From Nipponacmea schrenckii (lineage: Eukaryota; Mollusca; Gastropoda; Lottiidae): a DNA stretch of 64,000 bases. The position numbers were made by a program, and so were the translations under genes. The stretch lies in the NCBI GenBank assembly GCA_030562195.1, contig CM060203.1, forward strand, positions 6,400,208 through 6,464,207, in the 5' to 3' direction. The notes under the pieces were generated by a model. That model searched no databases and was not told the DNA's origin. It saw only the letters and a list, made by a program, of their open reading frames with translations. Shown here one piece after another: positions 14,701 through 29,700 of this stretch; position 1 is the first letter of the stretch, and each line of letters begins with the position of its first letter.

Positions 14701-17700
14701 ACAGATTCATGATCAATAATTTGATGGCAAATGAATTGGGAATACATTACTAAGGTATGTTTGTTTGCTGTGTTTTTTAAAATGTCACCAAGATTGATTT
14801 ATATCCAATGGTAAGGATATTTGATACAGTTTTGTAAATGAGTTTCTAGGATCCAAGTTTAGTTTAGAAATCTGTAAAACTGTAAAACAAACTCTAGAGG
14901 AACCATCATAACTCACTTCACAATTTTCATAGTTTTCAATTTTGAAGGAATTAAATATCAACAAAAGTCTACCAAGCTTTAAAACGAAAAACTGAATTCA
15001 TGTCTGGAGACATGCGTTCACTTAAATCAAACTGAGATGAAGCTTTACTTCCATTTAATTAGGGAATTTTAACTGAAGAATTGCATTTGACTTCTTTTTT
15101 TTTCATATTTACAATTGATGAAGGACTGTCCCTACCTAATGCAGATATCATTTGTACATTTGATTGAACCCTATAACTTTTATGTAAACAAGCAAGCATT
15201 TCATTCTCTGAACAAATGTGGTCTTACAACTAGAGAAGGGGCTCAGATAGTTCTGTAAAATCAATCAGGCTGTGCTGGTAGTCTATATCAATGAGGTGTA
15301 AAATGACCAAAGTGAAGATAAATCATTATTATTATAAATGACTGGTCAGAAGGTTATACTTTGTAATCTTAAGGAAGCTACTATACTAGATTGGATTTTT
15401 TTTCATACCACTTCAAAGACAAAATATATATCTTACAACTTCCTTAGAGTGTCTGTCTTCATGTTGAATGCAATGAGGGAAATTATGTCAGAATAATGGT
15501 ATGGTCTATTCACTATTCAACTTCACAGCCTATTGCATACATAGGTCTATCTTACTGACTTCACTTCAGTCCCTCCAACTAAAGGAACTAGTTTGAAAAA
15601 TAGGCAAGTAGAAGTGAGGAATCATATTGGAAAATATAATGGACTAACTTTTATTAGATCTATGAAATTATGTTAGATGCAGTGAAATTGCATTCTTTCT
15701 CCAACTTTGAAGAATTTAAGTGTGCAATTGATATGTTATTAATCAAATTATATAATAGTTGAGTTGTCCTAAATTGTGCAATTTACATAACTTTTAGAAA
15801 CTCTTAAGAGTACATAATATCTCAAATAAAAATTAAAATGATTTAATTTCAAAATATTTTTCTTCTCACCTGGTTAACTAATTACCAATTTAAACCAGAT
15901 GTACAAACTGGTTCTAGATTTTTTTACCTTAACATTTCAAGATGTAGGATTAAAAAAAAGGTGTGTGAACTCTAAGCGACTCGGTAGTGATCTGAAAATT
16001 ACATTTAAATGATAAAAACTAGGTAAGGAGGTGAGATTGCCTGCTGAGCCAGACAGTTAGTGTAAAAGTGAGTAGATATACAGAACACCACATATGTTTA
16101 CCTTTAATCAAATTTCAACACCTTCATTTTTTTTCACTGCAGAAATAAAATTCTTATTGAAGTTGTATTCTGTTAAGTAACGAGGTGTCAGCACTGTAGC
16201 TTATAGATTCCAGGAAAAGGTTTATAAAAGCTTTTTACATTTCTTGTCATATTTTATGTGAAAAGATTATTCTTTAAAATAAAACCATAAATTCAGTAGG
16301 CCTATATTATGGGTCTGTTATTCATTTCTATTTCTTAACATTTTCTGTAAAAAAAGGTGTGCTTTTTCAAACGTTTGAATTTTTTGTTTGTTTGATGTTA
16401 CAATATATATTACAAGTCCAATCTAGTGTTTCTATGTTGACTTTTGTTCCTTATATGTAACACAATCCTTGGCCAATGTTAGCAATCCCATTCTATGTTT
16501 TGTGAAGACTTATATCAGAATATTTTCAACTTCCCCAGCTATTACAAGATGACATACCATTTAAATCTCATACAGATATAATTATTTATAAACATGTTAA
16601 AAGAATGTCTGTCAGGTTCTTTATTTCTACTTAACTTCTAGAACATCAACACAATATCCAGAAAACTTTCTCCCTTATTATTGAAAAACGCCAGTAAATA
16701 TGTGATTTTAGCAGAAGACTCCACTATAACTGTGATCTTAGCATAAAAAACTGATGTTTTCGTAAGATATTTGGGTGCAAACAGCTGCATACATTTGGTT
16801 AATTGATCTCATAGCTGGGAGAATTGGCTATGAATATTAGGCTCATTTTCATAAAAGTTGATTTTTTTGTGGCATCACCATTTATTATCAGCTCTATTTT
16901 GTTTCATTTGACTGACTTATGTTCAGATTTATAAATTTGTCTCTCAGTTTTTCATCGAGAGTTTAGTATAGATAATTCCCTAGTTGAAAATGTTTCCAGA
17001 TAGCATTGAGAAGGTTGTGCTGACATGTCTAGAATACCTGAAATTATTGTTATGGTGCTCATCTTGCCAATGGTAATATTTTCCCTAGTGTCTTTAATAT
17101 TTTATTTTTTTTTTCAGTTGCCCTGTGATAAATCCTTCAGAAGTATTCAATGATACTGTTTCCATAGTGATAGCTGTTCACAATGAGGCTCGCTCCGTCC
17201 TTATTCGAACTTTGACCTCAATCTTGGTGAACACCAATGCTCAGTTGCTAAGGGAGATCATTGTAGTGTTTGATAATGGTGAGTATCAAATCTTTTATGA
17301 TTGATGACTGGATGGATGGACAAACAATTGAATAAATGAAATAAGCTAGTGAATGATCGTGTAAAGTGAAAGTAAAGTAAAGTAAAGTAAAATGAAATTA
17401 AAGTTAAGTGAAAGTAAAGTAAAGTAAAGTTAAGTGAAAGTAAAGTAAAGTTAAGTGAAAGTAAAGTAAAGTGAAAGTGAATGAAAGTATAGTGAATGTT
17501 ACACTACACCAACACTACCTCCAACCCTTTCAAATTAACACACCTGATCAAGCTATTTAACCACCTACGTAGTAAGTCTTGTCTAGTAATTTTAAATGAT
17601 GGTTTTAAATGTGTGTTAATTCAATGATTCAATGAATTCTGTTACAACATTTTATCACCATTGATCAATTTGTGGATCAATCCAGGCTCTTTTGAACTTC

Positions 17701-20700
17701 GTCAATTTTCATCGACCTTTACTATGAATAATTAACTAGCCAATCAAAACCATCGCTGAGTAGAATCGAAAAACGCGATGTTTTTAAATCTCCTGTAAAA
17801 TATTCATGTGTATTTCCTCCTTTGACAATTTTCATTTTATTGAACACGAAGTCAGTTCATCACATTGTCTCTTAAACGAAAGTTTTCCATAAAAGGTAAT
17901 ATGGCTAAAGAATTTGTTTTTTAAATGTAGAGTTAGAAATTTGAAATGAATGGAGGTGCTTGTTTTAAGTTTTGTGGCCTGGTTAAAGGGGTTGACAACC
18001 TTATCGTTCGAAGTGTATTTCAATCAAGAAACGTATTAATTTTATATCCATTCTATTTGGCATTAAAAGAAACTCATCTAGTAAAAATTTTAGCTCAATC
18101 GCTTCAGTAGTTCGTCTGATATCCGTCCGTGAAGATAATCTATTTATAGAACAAAACGGGGTATTCCTCTATGTAGACGTACAAATTACGTTGTCAGTTG
18201 ACATTTGTGATTACAACGTCATCGGCTAAATAAACATTCTCTACGTTTGCTGGTCAGTTATTGTTAATATCGGCCCGCGAAGTAAGAGTTTGTGTATCGG
18301 GGGAATCCAGAAGTCACGTGATGTCCCATAAATCATTACGTCACATGTAAACAAATAAAATTTTATGATTGGTGGGTGGAAGGGTTTTGACATGTGCTAA
18401 TCCATTGTTTTAGCACTCCAATTATGTGGATATCGGTGCATATCGATGCCTAAAAGGTGCTTAAAGATTTCTACAGCATGAAAGACAATCTTTTAACAAC
18501 ATGATCGTTTATTTCGTAAGGTTTACATGTGTTTGCAAAATGTTGAAAAAAAAATGCCATTTTTCCAAAAGCATATCTCGCTTACGATTTATCCGATTTT
18601 TACAAACTTTGGCTTCAACTAAAGCTTACGATGTCCTCTATAACTTTACGTTGGCTTTTTTTTATAAAATGAATAGTTTTTTAAAAATTCAATTTTTCGT
18701 AAATGTACTCGCAAAATTTTGATTTCTATCAATATCTTCAAAACAAAACAAAATTTTCCAAAAAGCCAACGTAATTTTGTAGAGATACATGTAGACTTGC
18801 GTTGTGCAAAATTTCAACCTTCTATATTAAATAGCCTAGTAGATATGCTAATTTTAAGGGAATAATTGACGTTTTTTTTCGTTCATCTTTCATACCCGAT
18901 TTCTTAAAGTTGAAATGTCATAAAGAAATAAATTTTATATTTTTGGATAGCTGAAAGTCCCCTCTTTCCATTGATATTTAAATATTTCAGATAGGTGGAA
19001 AAGAAGTGGTTGAAATCGTCTATTTTTTGTACATAGGTTTAGGGTTGTCAACCCCCTTAAAGGGATCATCTTATTTTAATCCTTTGAAATGTGAAAGATA
19101 TGAAAGGTTTACTTTCTGGGATTAGGACCAAGGACTATTTGGTATACATGATACCCGGATCCAAAGTGCCATTAAAATGGATATTACTATTTCTCAATAA
19201 GAGACCAAGCAACTGATCAAATAGTCGCAGGATTAGAAAGAGGGTTAATTGTTAATCATTGCTCGTTAGTAACCAAAGGGAACATTACTGCTGATTACTT
19301 GACTTACTAATTATTCACAAGGGAAATATAACTTTATATAAAAATATTTACCATCATGAAAAGTTCTATATTTGGCTGTATTTACCAGTCATGTTAGAAT
19401 AGAACACTGTATTGGAATTTACCAGTCCTATTTGACTGTAGCTTTAGACTCTTGATTTGATTGTATTCACCAGTACAGTCTGAAGAATGAGCTCTTCATT
19501 GTTGATTTGACTCAATTTATCTGTCATGTTTGACTATAGCATCACGCTGTGGGTTATTCTTTATTTTACCAAGGCTATTGATTAGAAAATATTTGACAAT
19601 TCGTGGTACAAACTGTAGCATATTCACTTAATTAGTACTGGAACTTAATTTAACAGTTATATTATATTCATTTAGCTATTTTATCAAAAAAATTACTCAA
19701 CCATCTCCCTTCAATAAAAACATATTTTAAGTTCATTGGGTTAAAACTTTGAAGCGAAAGTTTGAGATCATGTTAATAATGCTATCATCACTAGAAGAGA
19801 ATCTGACATCTTTAGTTGATATCTGTAATAAACATAGACACCAGATTTTAAACACACTTTCAAGTGTTCATTAGACTGGGCTGGTAACTGGTCTAGTGTC
19901 TGAAAATAGTACACTTTAATAAAGTGAAATGAGAGATTGAGTTGTCACTAGATGGGAAGCACCTGTATTCATTTACCTGAATTAACTTCTAATGCACGGA
20001 TGGCAAACTACAATTCATTTTATTAGTCAAATAAGAAACATAACTGTAGGATATAAAACTCATTTCATTTCAGCAGTCCAATAAGATATATAACTGTAAG
20101 ATATAAAACTCATTTCATTATAAGATACATAACTGAAGGATATAAAACTCATTTCATTACATCAGTCCAATAAGATACATAACTGAAGGATATAAAATTC
20201 ATTTCATTATAAGATACATAACTGTAGGATATAAAACTCTTTTCAATTCAGCAGTCCAATAAGATATATAACTGAAGGATATAAAACTCATTTCATTATA
20301 AGATACATAACTGTAGGATATAAAACTCATTTCATTACATCAGTCCAATAAGATACATAACTGAAGGATATAAAACTCATTTCATTATAAGATACATAAC
20401 TGTAGGATATAATAAAACTCGTTTCATTACATCAGTCCAATAAGATATATAACTGAAGGATATAAAACTCATTTCATTATAAGATACATAACTGTAGGAT
20501 ATAAAACTCATTTCATTACATCAGTCCAATAAGATACATAACTGTAGGATATAAAACTCATTTCATTTTAAGATACATAACTGTAGGATATAAAACTCAT
20601 TTCATTATAAGATACATAACTGTAGGATATAAAACTCTTATTTCATTTCATCAGTCCAATAAGATACATAACTGTAGGATATAAAACTCGTTTCATTACA

Positions 20701-23700
20701 TCAGTCCAATAAGATACATAACTGTACGATATAAAACTCTTTTCATTATAAGATACATAACTGTAGGATATAAAACTCATTTAATTACATTAGTCCAATA
20801 AGATACATAACTGTAGGATATAAGACTCGTTTCATTATAAGATACATAACTGAAGGATATAAAATTTTATTTCATTAAAAAGATACATAACTGTAAGGGT
20901 ATAAACTCATTTTTATTAAAAAGATACATAACTGTAGGATATAAAACTCGTTTTCATCCAAAAGATACATAACTGTAGGATATAAAACTCATTTCATTAT
21001 AAGAAACTTAACTGTAGGATATACAACTCGTTTCATTACATCAGTCCAATAAGATATATAACTGTAAGATATAAAACTCATTTCATTATAAGATACATAA
21101 CTGTAGGATATAAAACTCGTTTCATTACATCAGTCCAATAAGATATATAACTGTAAGATATAAAACTCATTTCATTATAAGATACATAACTGTAGGATAT
21201 AAAACTCGTTTCATTTCATGAGTCCAATAAGATACATAACTGTAGGATATAAAACTCTTTTCATTTTAAGATACATAATTGTAGGATATAAAACTCATTT
21301 CATTTCATCAGTCCAATAAGATATATAACTGTAGGTTTTAAAAGACTCTTTTCTTTAAATAAAAGATACAAAAGCTGTAGGATATAAAATTCGTTTCATT
21401 ACATGAGTCCAAAAAAGATACATAACTGAAACGATATAAACTCTTTTCATTAAAAAGATACATAACTGTAGGATATAAAACTCTTTTTCATTAAAAAGAT
21501 ACATAACTGTAGGATAAAATAACTTATTTCATTAATAAGAAAACTTAGCTGTAGGATATAAAATTCATTTCATTTCATCCCAAAGTCCAAAAAAAAAAGA
21601 TACATAACTGTAGGATATAAAACTCTTTTCATTAAAAGATACATAACTGTAGGATATATAACTCATTTCATTTCATCAGTCCAATAAGAAACTTAACTGT
21701 AGGATATAAAACTCATTTCATTTCATTAGTCCAATAAGATACATAACTGTAGGATATAAAACTCATTTCATTATAAGATACATAACTGTAGGATATAAAA
21801 CTCATTTCATTATAAGCAACAGAACATTTGGATATAAAACTCATTTATTTTCATAAGGGAAAAAGGTCATTTCAATAAGAAAAATGGGATGTAAAACTGA
21901 TGTTTTCAAACATTTATTTGAATACTGTAAGGCTAGAAATTAATGCGACATAGGGTATAGAGACTAAATTGCGAGTATAAATTAATGCGATCCGCGATAG
22001 GTGTCTCATTTTTTAAGATCATCAAAATTCTAAAGTGATTACTGAATTTTTTTTTGTAACGTGATTGATTACTAATCAGCTTCAAATTTACAGATAATTA
22101 CTTAATCCCGTCCGGTCTCAATTTAAATACTTGTCACTTATGTCAGTCATATTGAACTCCATAAAATTCACTTGGGAATATGTATTTAAAAATGCGGACA
22201 CAAATTAATCCGATTGCGGATAGGTCGCATTTAACGCATTAAATTCTATCTCGCAATAATTTGTAGCCTTACAGTATACTATTTCAAACAAGAAATGGGA
22301 GGCCCAGTTAAATTCAGAAATGAAAGATGTCTTCAATCAAATGTTTCAAGTATTAATTTCCGTTTGAATCTGAGCAGACGGTAGAATTTGAACAAGTGGC
22401 AATTATTACACACCTTCAGGTGGTTTACAATTCTTAATTAGATTTATAACTGAAGTAGTTCCAATCATATACTGACACCGGTTTACAGTTGAAATATAAT
22501 CACTCTTCCAGGGCCCAAAACCCTTTTCTTCATTTCAGTCATATACTCATATATTATTCACAAGTTTTGTTTGTGTGGTTATATTTACAAAACAAAAGGT
22601 GTATATGCCTATGTGCAAGCATTTTGAATGGCTAGATTAAAAATTAAAGGTACAGAAATTATTGAATGTTTCAGACATGTTGAGAGATGCCCTCTTCCTG
22701 TTGCTTTAATCATCTTTTTAGTAAAGCAAGGAGTTGTACCAAGAGTGGAAGGAAATATTATGTAAACAAATCATTAGGACCTTGTTCTATTAAGAATGTT
22801 AACAACATAATTAGGTTGTTTACATTACAGATATATTGCACTAGAACTGTGCTGTAATGATTGACAACCCTGCCTGTAACTCTAGTAATGATAAATTAAT
22901 GCCACACACAACATTGTCAAAATATCTTTAGAAAAAAAAGGTTGCTAACCAAGGTAACACAAGCACACTCAATATAGCCAAAATATTTTTTTTCAAAAGA
23001 AAACTTGCCAATCAATGTAACACAAACAAAGACAACAATGTAAAAATATTAAAAAAGTAAAAAGCATTTGTGATAGCTTGAAGTCACTTGATTAACTTCT
23101 TTTAACATAAGCTAAAACAACATCAGTACTTTCTTGTACTTCTTTCTAAGTATATATAGAAGTGCATAGCGGAAAAAAACTTGATGGTCTAAAACATACA
23201 AATGTTACCGGTGAATATTGTAATATATCATTCAGCAGACTCTCCAATAATCCAACAGTTACAGTGGAGCCACCCAGAGACTTATTTTACATAATAAGGT
23301 ACTTATTTCAGAAGGTGAAGCTGAACAAGGGTTTCTTTCATGCTAAGGAGGCTAATTATTATTTTTGATTGAAAGTTATGGTTCATTCAAAATCAGCGTT
23401 TATTTAATTTCTGAAAGACAAACACATTCACATGAATAAATTAGCAACAGAAACTGACACCCTCATTAAAATCTGATTAATTTGAGACATGATTTTAGAA
23501 AGGTGAAGAATTTACTGAGGAGAAAGACTAAATGATTCAACAGGCTATAAAAACATGTAGGACTCCATGATGGAATCTGTAATTCCATACAGCAATCACC
23601 AGAGTATTTTTACAGGTGGGGCTGTTAATTATTGATGACAGTGCCATCTGTCATTCTGTCTATTGCTGAGGTGTTATATATGGTTTCGTGTCTGTTAATA

Positions 23701-26700
23701 TGAACATCATGACAGTTAGCATGTTCATTTGTGGAAAAAAAGAAAGATAAATAGTAAATATTGTGAGCTTATATTATATAATTTTGGTTGAATAGAAAGA
23801 GCATAAAAATAAAAATTTATCTATTGGCCTATATATATTTTGGACGATGAAAAGAATGAGCAAGCCATGGTAAATATTTGTAAAGTTGTAAGAGATTAAA
23901 AACGGTCTGTTTACATTGAAATCAATCTGATTAAAACTATGTTTGTAAACCCAGGAATAATTCCACAACAGTTCCAACAATAACAATCCCAGAATTAAAT
24001 TGGTTTCGTTTTTTTCACGCAGAATTCCGCAACTCTTCAGTTGTTGAAGGTAAATATAATCTGATATGTCTGATCTGTAGATACTATGATAATGATAGTC
24101 CTATATTCTGTACTGGTTCTATTTTATTACAATTAGAATTAATGCTCTTATGCATATTTTAACAATAAGTCCAGGCCCAGGGTTTTGTCTTCTCAATCTA
24201 GAATGATCCAGAATGAGCTCATTTGACAAAATAATTGATATGGACATTTTGAAGAATTGATATTGATCCTCATTTATATCTTGTGGTTTGAGAAAATATG
24301 GGTTGCCCCCTGAAAACTGACCAATTTCATAAGTTCAACTCAGCCCATACCCCACTGCCCCTTTGGATTTATTATTTCCCCTCCAAACAATCTAGTCTGA
24401 CTAGAGGCCTGGGCTAATGTATTGCGCTTTTATAATAAATATTGATCAGTTTGTTATTTGAAAGCTTTTGATTATATCCATAAAGAGGGAGCTTGGTTTA
24501 GGACCTTCTATTTGGTTGCATTAAAAATATGAACTATATATGGATACAAAAGAATAAATTTGTTTGAGCTGTGTTTAGTTTGGTGCATTGAAAGAATTTT
24601 GAACCACAGTCTGTCCGTCTGTTTTGTCTACCCACAATTGTTGTGAACACGATAGAGACCACATTTCTTGATGGATTTTGACCAAATTTGGTGAGTGTGT
24701 TTGTTATAACCCAAGGAAGAAGCCTATTGAAAATCAGACCAATCGAAAAATATTCAATGAGTTATTGCCCTTGTTTTTGAAAATTTGTTGTGAACACGAT
24801 TAAGAGTGTGTTTCTTGATGGATTTTGGTGAAATTTGGTGTGATTGCTTGTTATTACTTAAGGATGAAGCTTATTGAAAATCAGACAAATTGAAAAATAA
24901 ATTGATGAGTTATTGCCCTTGTTCTTGAAAACACATTCATCTGCCTGTCCACAATTGTTGTGAACACGATAGAGACCACATTTCTTGATGGATTTTGACC
25001 AAATTTGGTGAGTGTGTTTGTTATAACCCAAGGAAGAAGCCTATTGAAAATCAGACCAATCGAAAAATATTCAATGAGTTATTGCCCTTGTTTTTGAAAA
25101 TTTGTTGTGAACACGATTAAGAGTGTTTTTCTTGATGGATTTTGAGGAAATTTGGTGTGATTGCTTGTTATTACTTAAGGATGAAGCCTATTGACAATCA
25201 GACAAATCGAAAAATAAATTGATGAGTTATTGCCCTTGTTCTTGAAAACACATTCATTTTGCGTTCAAAAATGTGTTGTGGACATGATAGAGAGATTGTT
25301 TCTGGATGGATTTTGACCAATTTCGGTGTGTGTGTGTTTGTAATCATCCAAGGATGAAGCCTTCTGCCCACCTGTCTGTCTGTCTGTCTGTCCGTCTGTC
25401 TGTCCACAATTGTTGTGAACACGATAGAGACCACATTTCTTGATGGATTTTAATGAAACTTTGAATGAGTCTTTGTAATGACCCAAGGATGAAGCCTATC
25501 GAAAATGAAACCAATCGAAAAATATTTACTATGAGTTATTGCTCTTGTCCTAAAATTCCTTGTGAACACGATAGGAAGCCGGGTTCTTGATGGAATTTGA
25601 TGAAACTTGGTGTGAGTGTTTGTTATAACTCGAGGATAACCCTGTTGAAAATCAGACTAATCAAAAAATATTTATTGAGTTATTGCCCTTGTTCTTTAAA
25701 ACGTGTTCACTACATCAGCCTCTGATTCTTTTTAGACTTGATAGAGATCTGGTGTCTTGATAGATTTTGACAAAGCATGATTTGAGCCTTTTACATTTAA
25801 AATACTGTATTTACTGATACCTCTTGTCCACCGCCCGAATAACTAAGGCTAACAATGGTGGGCGTATTATGATGGGCCATCGCTATTTTTGTATATCCAA
25901 AACTCTGCTGAGCTTATACAGAAGTGGTACTGAGTCGAACTTTGAAGAACAAGAATACGCCTGTTGTTTGATGGGAATTTAATGATAGTACAAAGCGCCC
26001 CCTAGAGTACTGATATTGTTACAGCGTAATATTTAATCTGTTGATACAGGTGGGAATGATGGGATAGGTCACATGGTGATGGTTGTTTAGGGAAACTGGA
26101 TATTGCTGATTTTTGTCAGTTTCAAGAAACCTGCTAACGTTTTTGAAGACAGATGTAAAAGGGAAGTGTTAAAAGTTTCAGAACAGTTTCATCTAATATA
26201 TAATCTGAATCATCACATTCTCTGCTGTCCAGATGACTAATTATTTATAAGCATAAACGTAAAACTCCCCATTTTTAATAAGTGAAAAGTTCTAGAATGT
26301 TTTCTGTAGTTTTCTGAACGAAATTTGTCTAATAAATTGCCCTGCAAATAGCAACACATAAATGTGTTTCCTACAAGCAAATAGTGTGATAACAATAGCC
26401 CTTAAATAATTAAGTTAACAGTTATCCTAAATTGTTTCTTTCAAAGGAACAAATCCTGATAACTGGTAACTAAATGAAGAATCACATTTTTTTGCAAACT
26501 GATTAACAGACGGGACCTATTAAAATTTGATCCAAGAAGGATTGTACCATTCTCTTCACTGGTAAAAAACACAGATAGGCTTATGTTTGTTATTGTGTGT
26601 TTTATCCTCAAGTTATTTTGATAAATTAAAAGTTTTGATACATTTTGTTGATGTTATTTTTCCTCTATTGACAGAAGACTTATATATCCAGACTTAACAT

Positions 26701-29700
26701 TAAATCAGATGTAATGTAATAGTTTGTTTAAATAGATCACTAAATGATAAAGACTACAACCACAACATCCAATAACCTAGGATGAAACTAAAGAAATGGA
26801 GTTTTACATCAAATTTTTCTTTATCTGCTTGGGCTAATGAAGACAGTCAATATCAAGCAGTGAGTAATTAGAAATATTTTGCCAATGGTTTTGTGATTTG
26901 TAATTGACAAGGGATCAGAAAGCTGATAAGAGAAAAACAGAAGTTCAGTTTGTTTAAGAGATTTGGGCAAGTTTTCCTGTTTGATGAACTCAAGTTAATT
27001 TTAAACAGATTTCAGTGTTTTGTTGGTGTTTAACAGATGGTCCGGCAAATAAACCTCACTGGTGTCAATTTTCATTTCATTAGTCAAGCTGTTGGTTATA
27101 AAGAGAGAATAATTAAATGATTGAATATATAAATGATTGAATGAATGAATAAAAGATTGACTGAATGATCAAATAATTGAATATATGAATAAGAGAATGA
27201 ATGAATAGAGCTTTAAAACCAGTATCTCCTGATACATTTCTCTAGGAAACAATGAACAAAAAAATGTTATTATTTGACATCAGTTGTAGTGGCGTGTAAC
27301 CCTTGGGATTTCTGATCCGAATTAACTTTTTTCTTGAAAATATTTGTTTTTGATTGACTTTAGTGGAATCCATTCCTATGAGATTGCCCTCTCTGTCAAA
27401 TGGGAATTATTTTTCCTGTTTTCTTTGATTGGATTATTTCTCTTTCTAACAAGGCATCTGGTTACTTTTTTTTAAAGTTTTGTTTGCTCAATTGACCATT
27501 TTGAGATGTGATTGTGTATCTGGGGCACAATAAAAATCAATTTCAATTTTTAGAGAAAAAACTTACATGATAAACAGGATATAGTATTGTTAAATAAATC
27601 TCATGACGAAAATCAAAATGTTCTTGACAAAAACCCCATCTAATCAAAGACACTCCAAGTAATTATTTCAGGGCATTTAATAGCACAGCATTGTCCATTA
27701 CACATGTAACATTATTATGATGTCATCACGCAGTAGGGGGCGCCATTATTTCATGAAACTTGACCTTGTCAATGCAATTACTCTATAATTTGACCTTGAC
27801 GAAGTCTTTTTATTTCTCTGCGGGACACAAAGCCTCCATTTGGCATCTGCTTGATGACTTTGTTCGAGCGTCTCTCACCCCAAGGCTTTCTTCCCCTTGC
27901 ATTGTGGGAATCTAATTATGACCAATTTGTTGAAATTTGATGAAATTTTATAAAATGTTTGCCTGCGAGGCAAAATTCAATCAGGCCTGTCAGTCTGATT
28001 TTGTCATTTTGCTTCAAATTTTGTCTGATTTCACCATTATTACAATTTTTAGTTTTCATGCCGAGGATTTTTAATAAATTAATGGTCTTGATTGAAATAT
28101 TAAGATTTCAATTTTCTTGATTTCTTTTTAGATAATTAATGTTTCAGATTTGAATCGGGAAATACTTTCATGAAAAATAATATCATGGTTGACAAAGCTT
28201 TTAATGATTGAAGCATTTATTTATATCTTTAACTTTAAACAGTGCTGTTGAGATTATCTTTAGAATTGACATTACAGAATATGTAATTTAAGTTTTTTTC
28301 ATCAAATTTCAGAATCAGACACTAAATATGTAGAAGATTATTTCAAAGCAGATGACAAATTTGTCTTTCTTCACACCAAACAACGAGAGGGATTGGTACG
28401 ATCAAGACTACAGGGTAAGGTTCACTTGATTAGTTGTGTTTCTTGTCCTTTTGTGATATATGTATTACAGAAATCAATATCAGATCAAAATTTTCATACA
28501 AATTGAAAACTGGTTGGGATGGTAAAATAAATGGAGGCCATATGTACCACAAGCTCTACACATTGTAGGTCCCTCAATAGTTTAAAAGTAAAAATTAGTT
28601 AGCCAATTCTTTTATCTTTGAAATTCCTTTCCTTTTTTGTACCCTGCATGGCATGTTCCATCTTCATTACCCATAAAGAGAAGCAAAAATTAAGCACCCA
28701 TACTCCATTTTATTCCAACTTAAAACTCAGTTTAGCATGTAAGTCTATTTTTCTCTATTTTCTGAAGATTCTTTGAAAGTAAAACCAATCATCCGGATTC
28801 CATAGAAAAACTCTGAGGAGATGATGGCATTATTGACTTGGTTTAAAAACTACTAACATCTCTAATATTTACTGAAGTGACTAAAAGTGCCTTTTCTATT
28901 GAAAACCTCACATCAATATTTCGTTCAATCAATGATTGAGTAGTTGTAATAGAAACGGTTCAACGCAGGTCAAGTGATAAATATTGGTTGTTCAGTCAAT
29001 AGACCAGATCAAGGCTATATTATTATGTATTTTTTGTTGTAATCTCTTAGAAATTTCTATGTACATATTAAAAACAAAGTTAGTTGATATACTTACCCTA
29101 AATTATTCTAAATGGATAAACCTAGTTTTATAGAGCTCAGATGGTTACATTGTTTTCACAGATAACATCAAGATAATGTTTAAGTGCACATTAAGATTGT
29201 GAATATAAATATAATTTCTTGCTGTTATATAATGATTTGGAAAGGTTTGTGTTTATAATATCAGAAACCCCCTCCCTCACCCTTGAATTTCGTTTATCAG
29301 GAGCATTGAACATATTTCATGGCACATTAAAATCATGATATGAATAACAGTAACATATTTATTGCTGCTAATATTGATGATATGGATAGTTATAGATAGA
29401 AGAGAAGTTATCATAATCAATAACAACAACTGAACTGATATAAATCACATGCTACATGTTTCATTGGTGCTGCCATCATCTACCACAAACTTTGACACCA
29501 AGTCTGTTAAGGCTGTCAATCATAGTTGACACAGAATAACTGTACTCATATTTTTAGATACAATAATCGATTACTAACAGTATCTTCGTTACAATCTTGT
29601 TTCATTCTTTCAACTATCTGCAAAATGAAAGAGAGGAGAAGGGTGGGGTGGTCGAAAGAGGTTTGATTTTTAAGAAAACCTGTGAAATTAAATACATTTT

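Larger units (their letters stand above)
17279..28312 (+). other. GALNT intron 2 (11 kb, repeat-rich)
   Basis: Bounded by gtgagt and tttcag. It carries most of the repeats in this window: a tetranucleotide tract, a TTAA-flanked element, a 1.9-kb minisatellite, a TA-flanked MITE, a degenerate 62-bp tandem repeat and a 317-bp dimeric tandem array. No nested coding exon was recognised. Confidence 0.8.

Noticed and set aside
25198..25486. Overlapping frames rich in TDRQTDRQ
   Set aside because: They are translations of the tetranucleotide tract inside the 317-bp tandem array.
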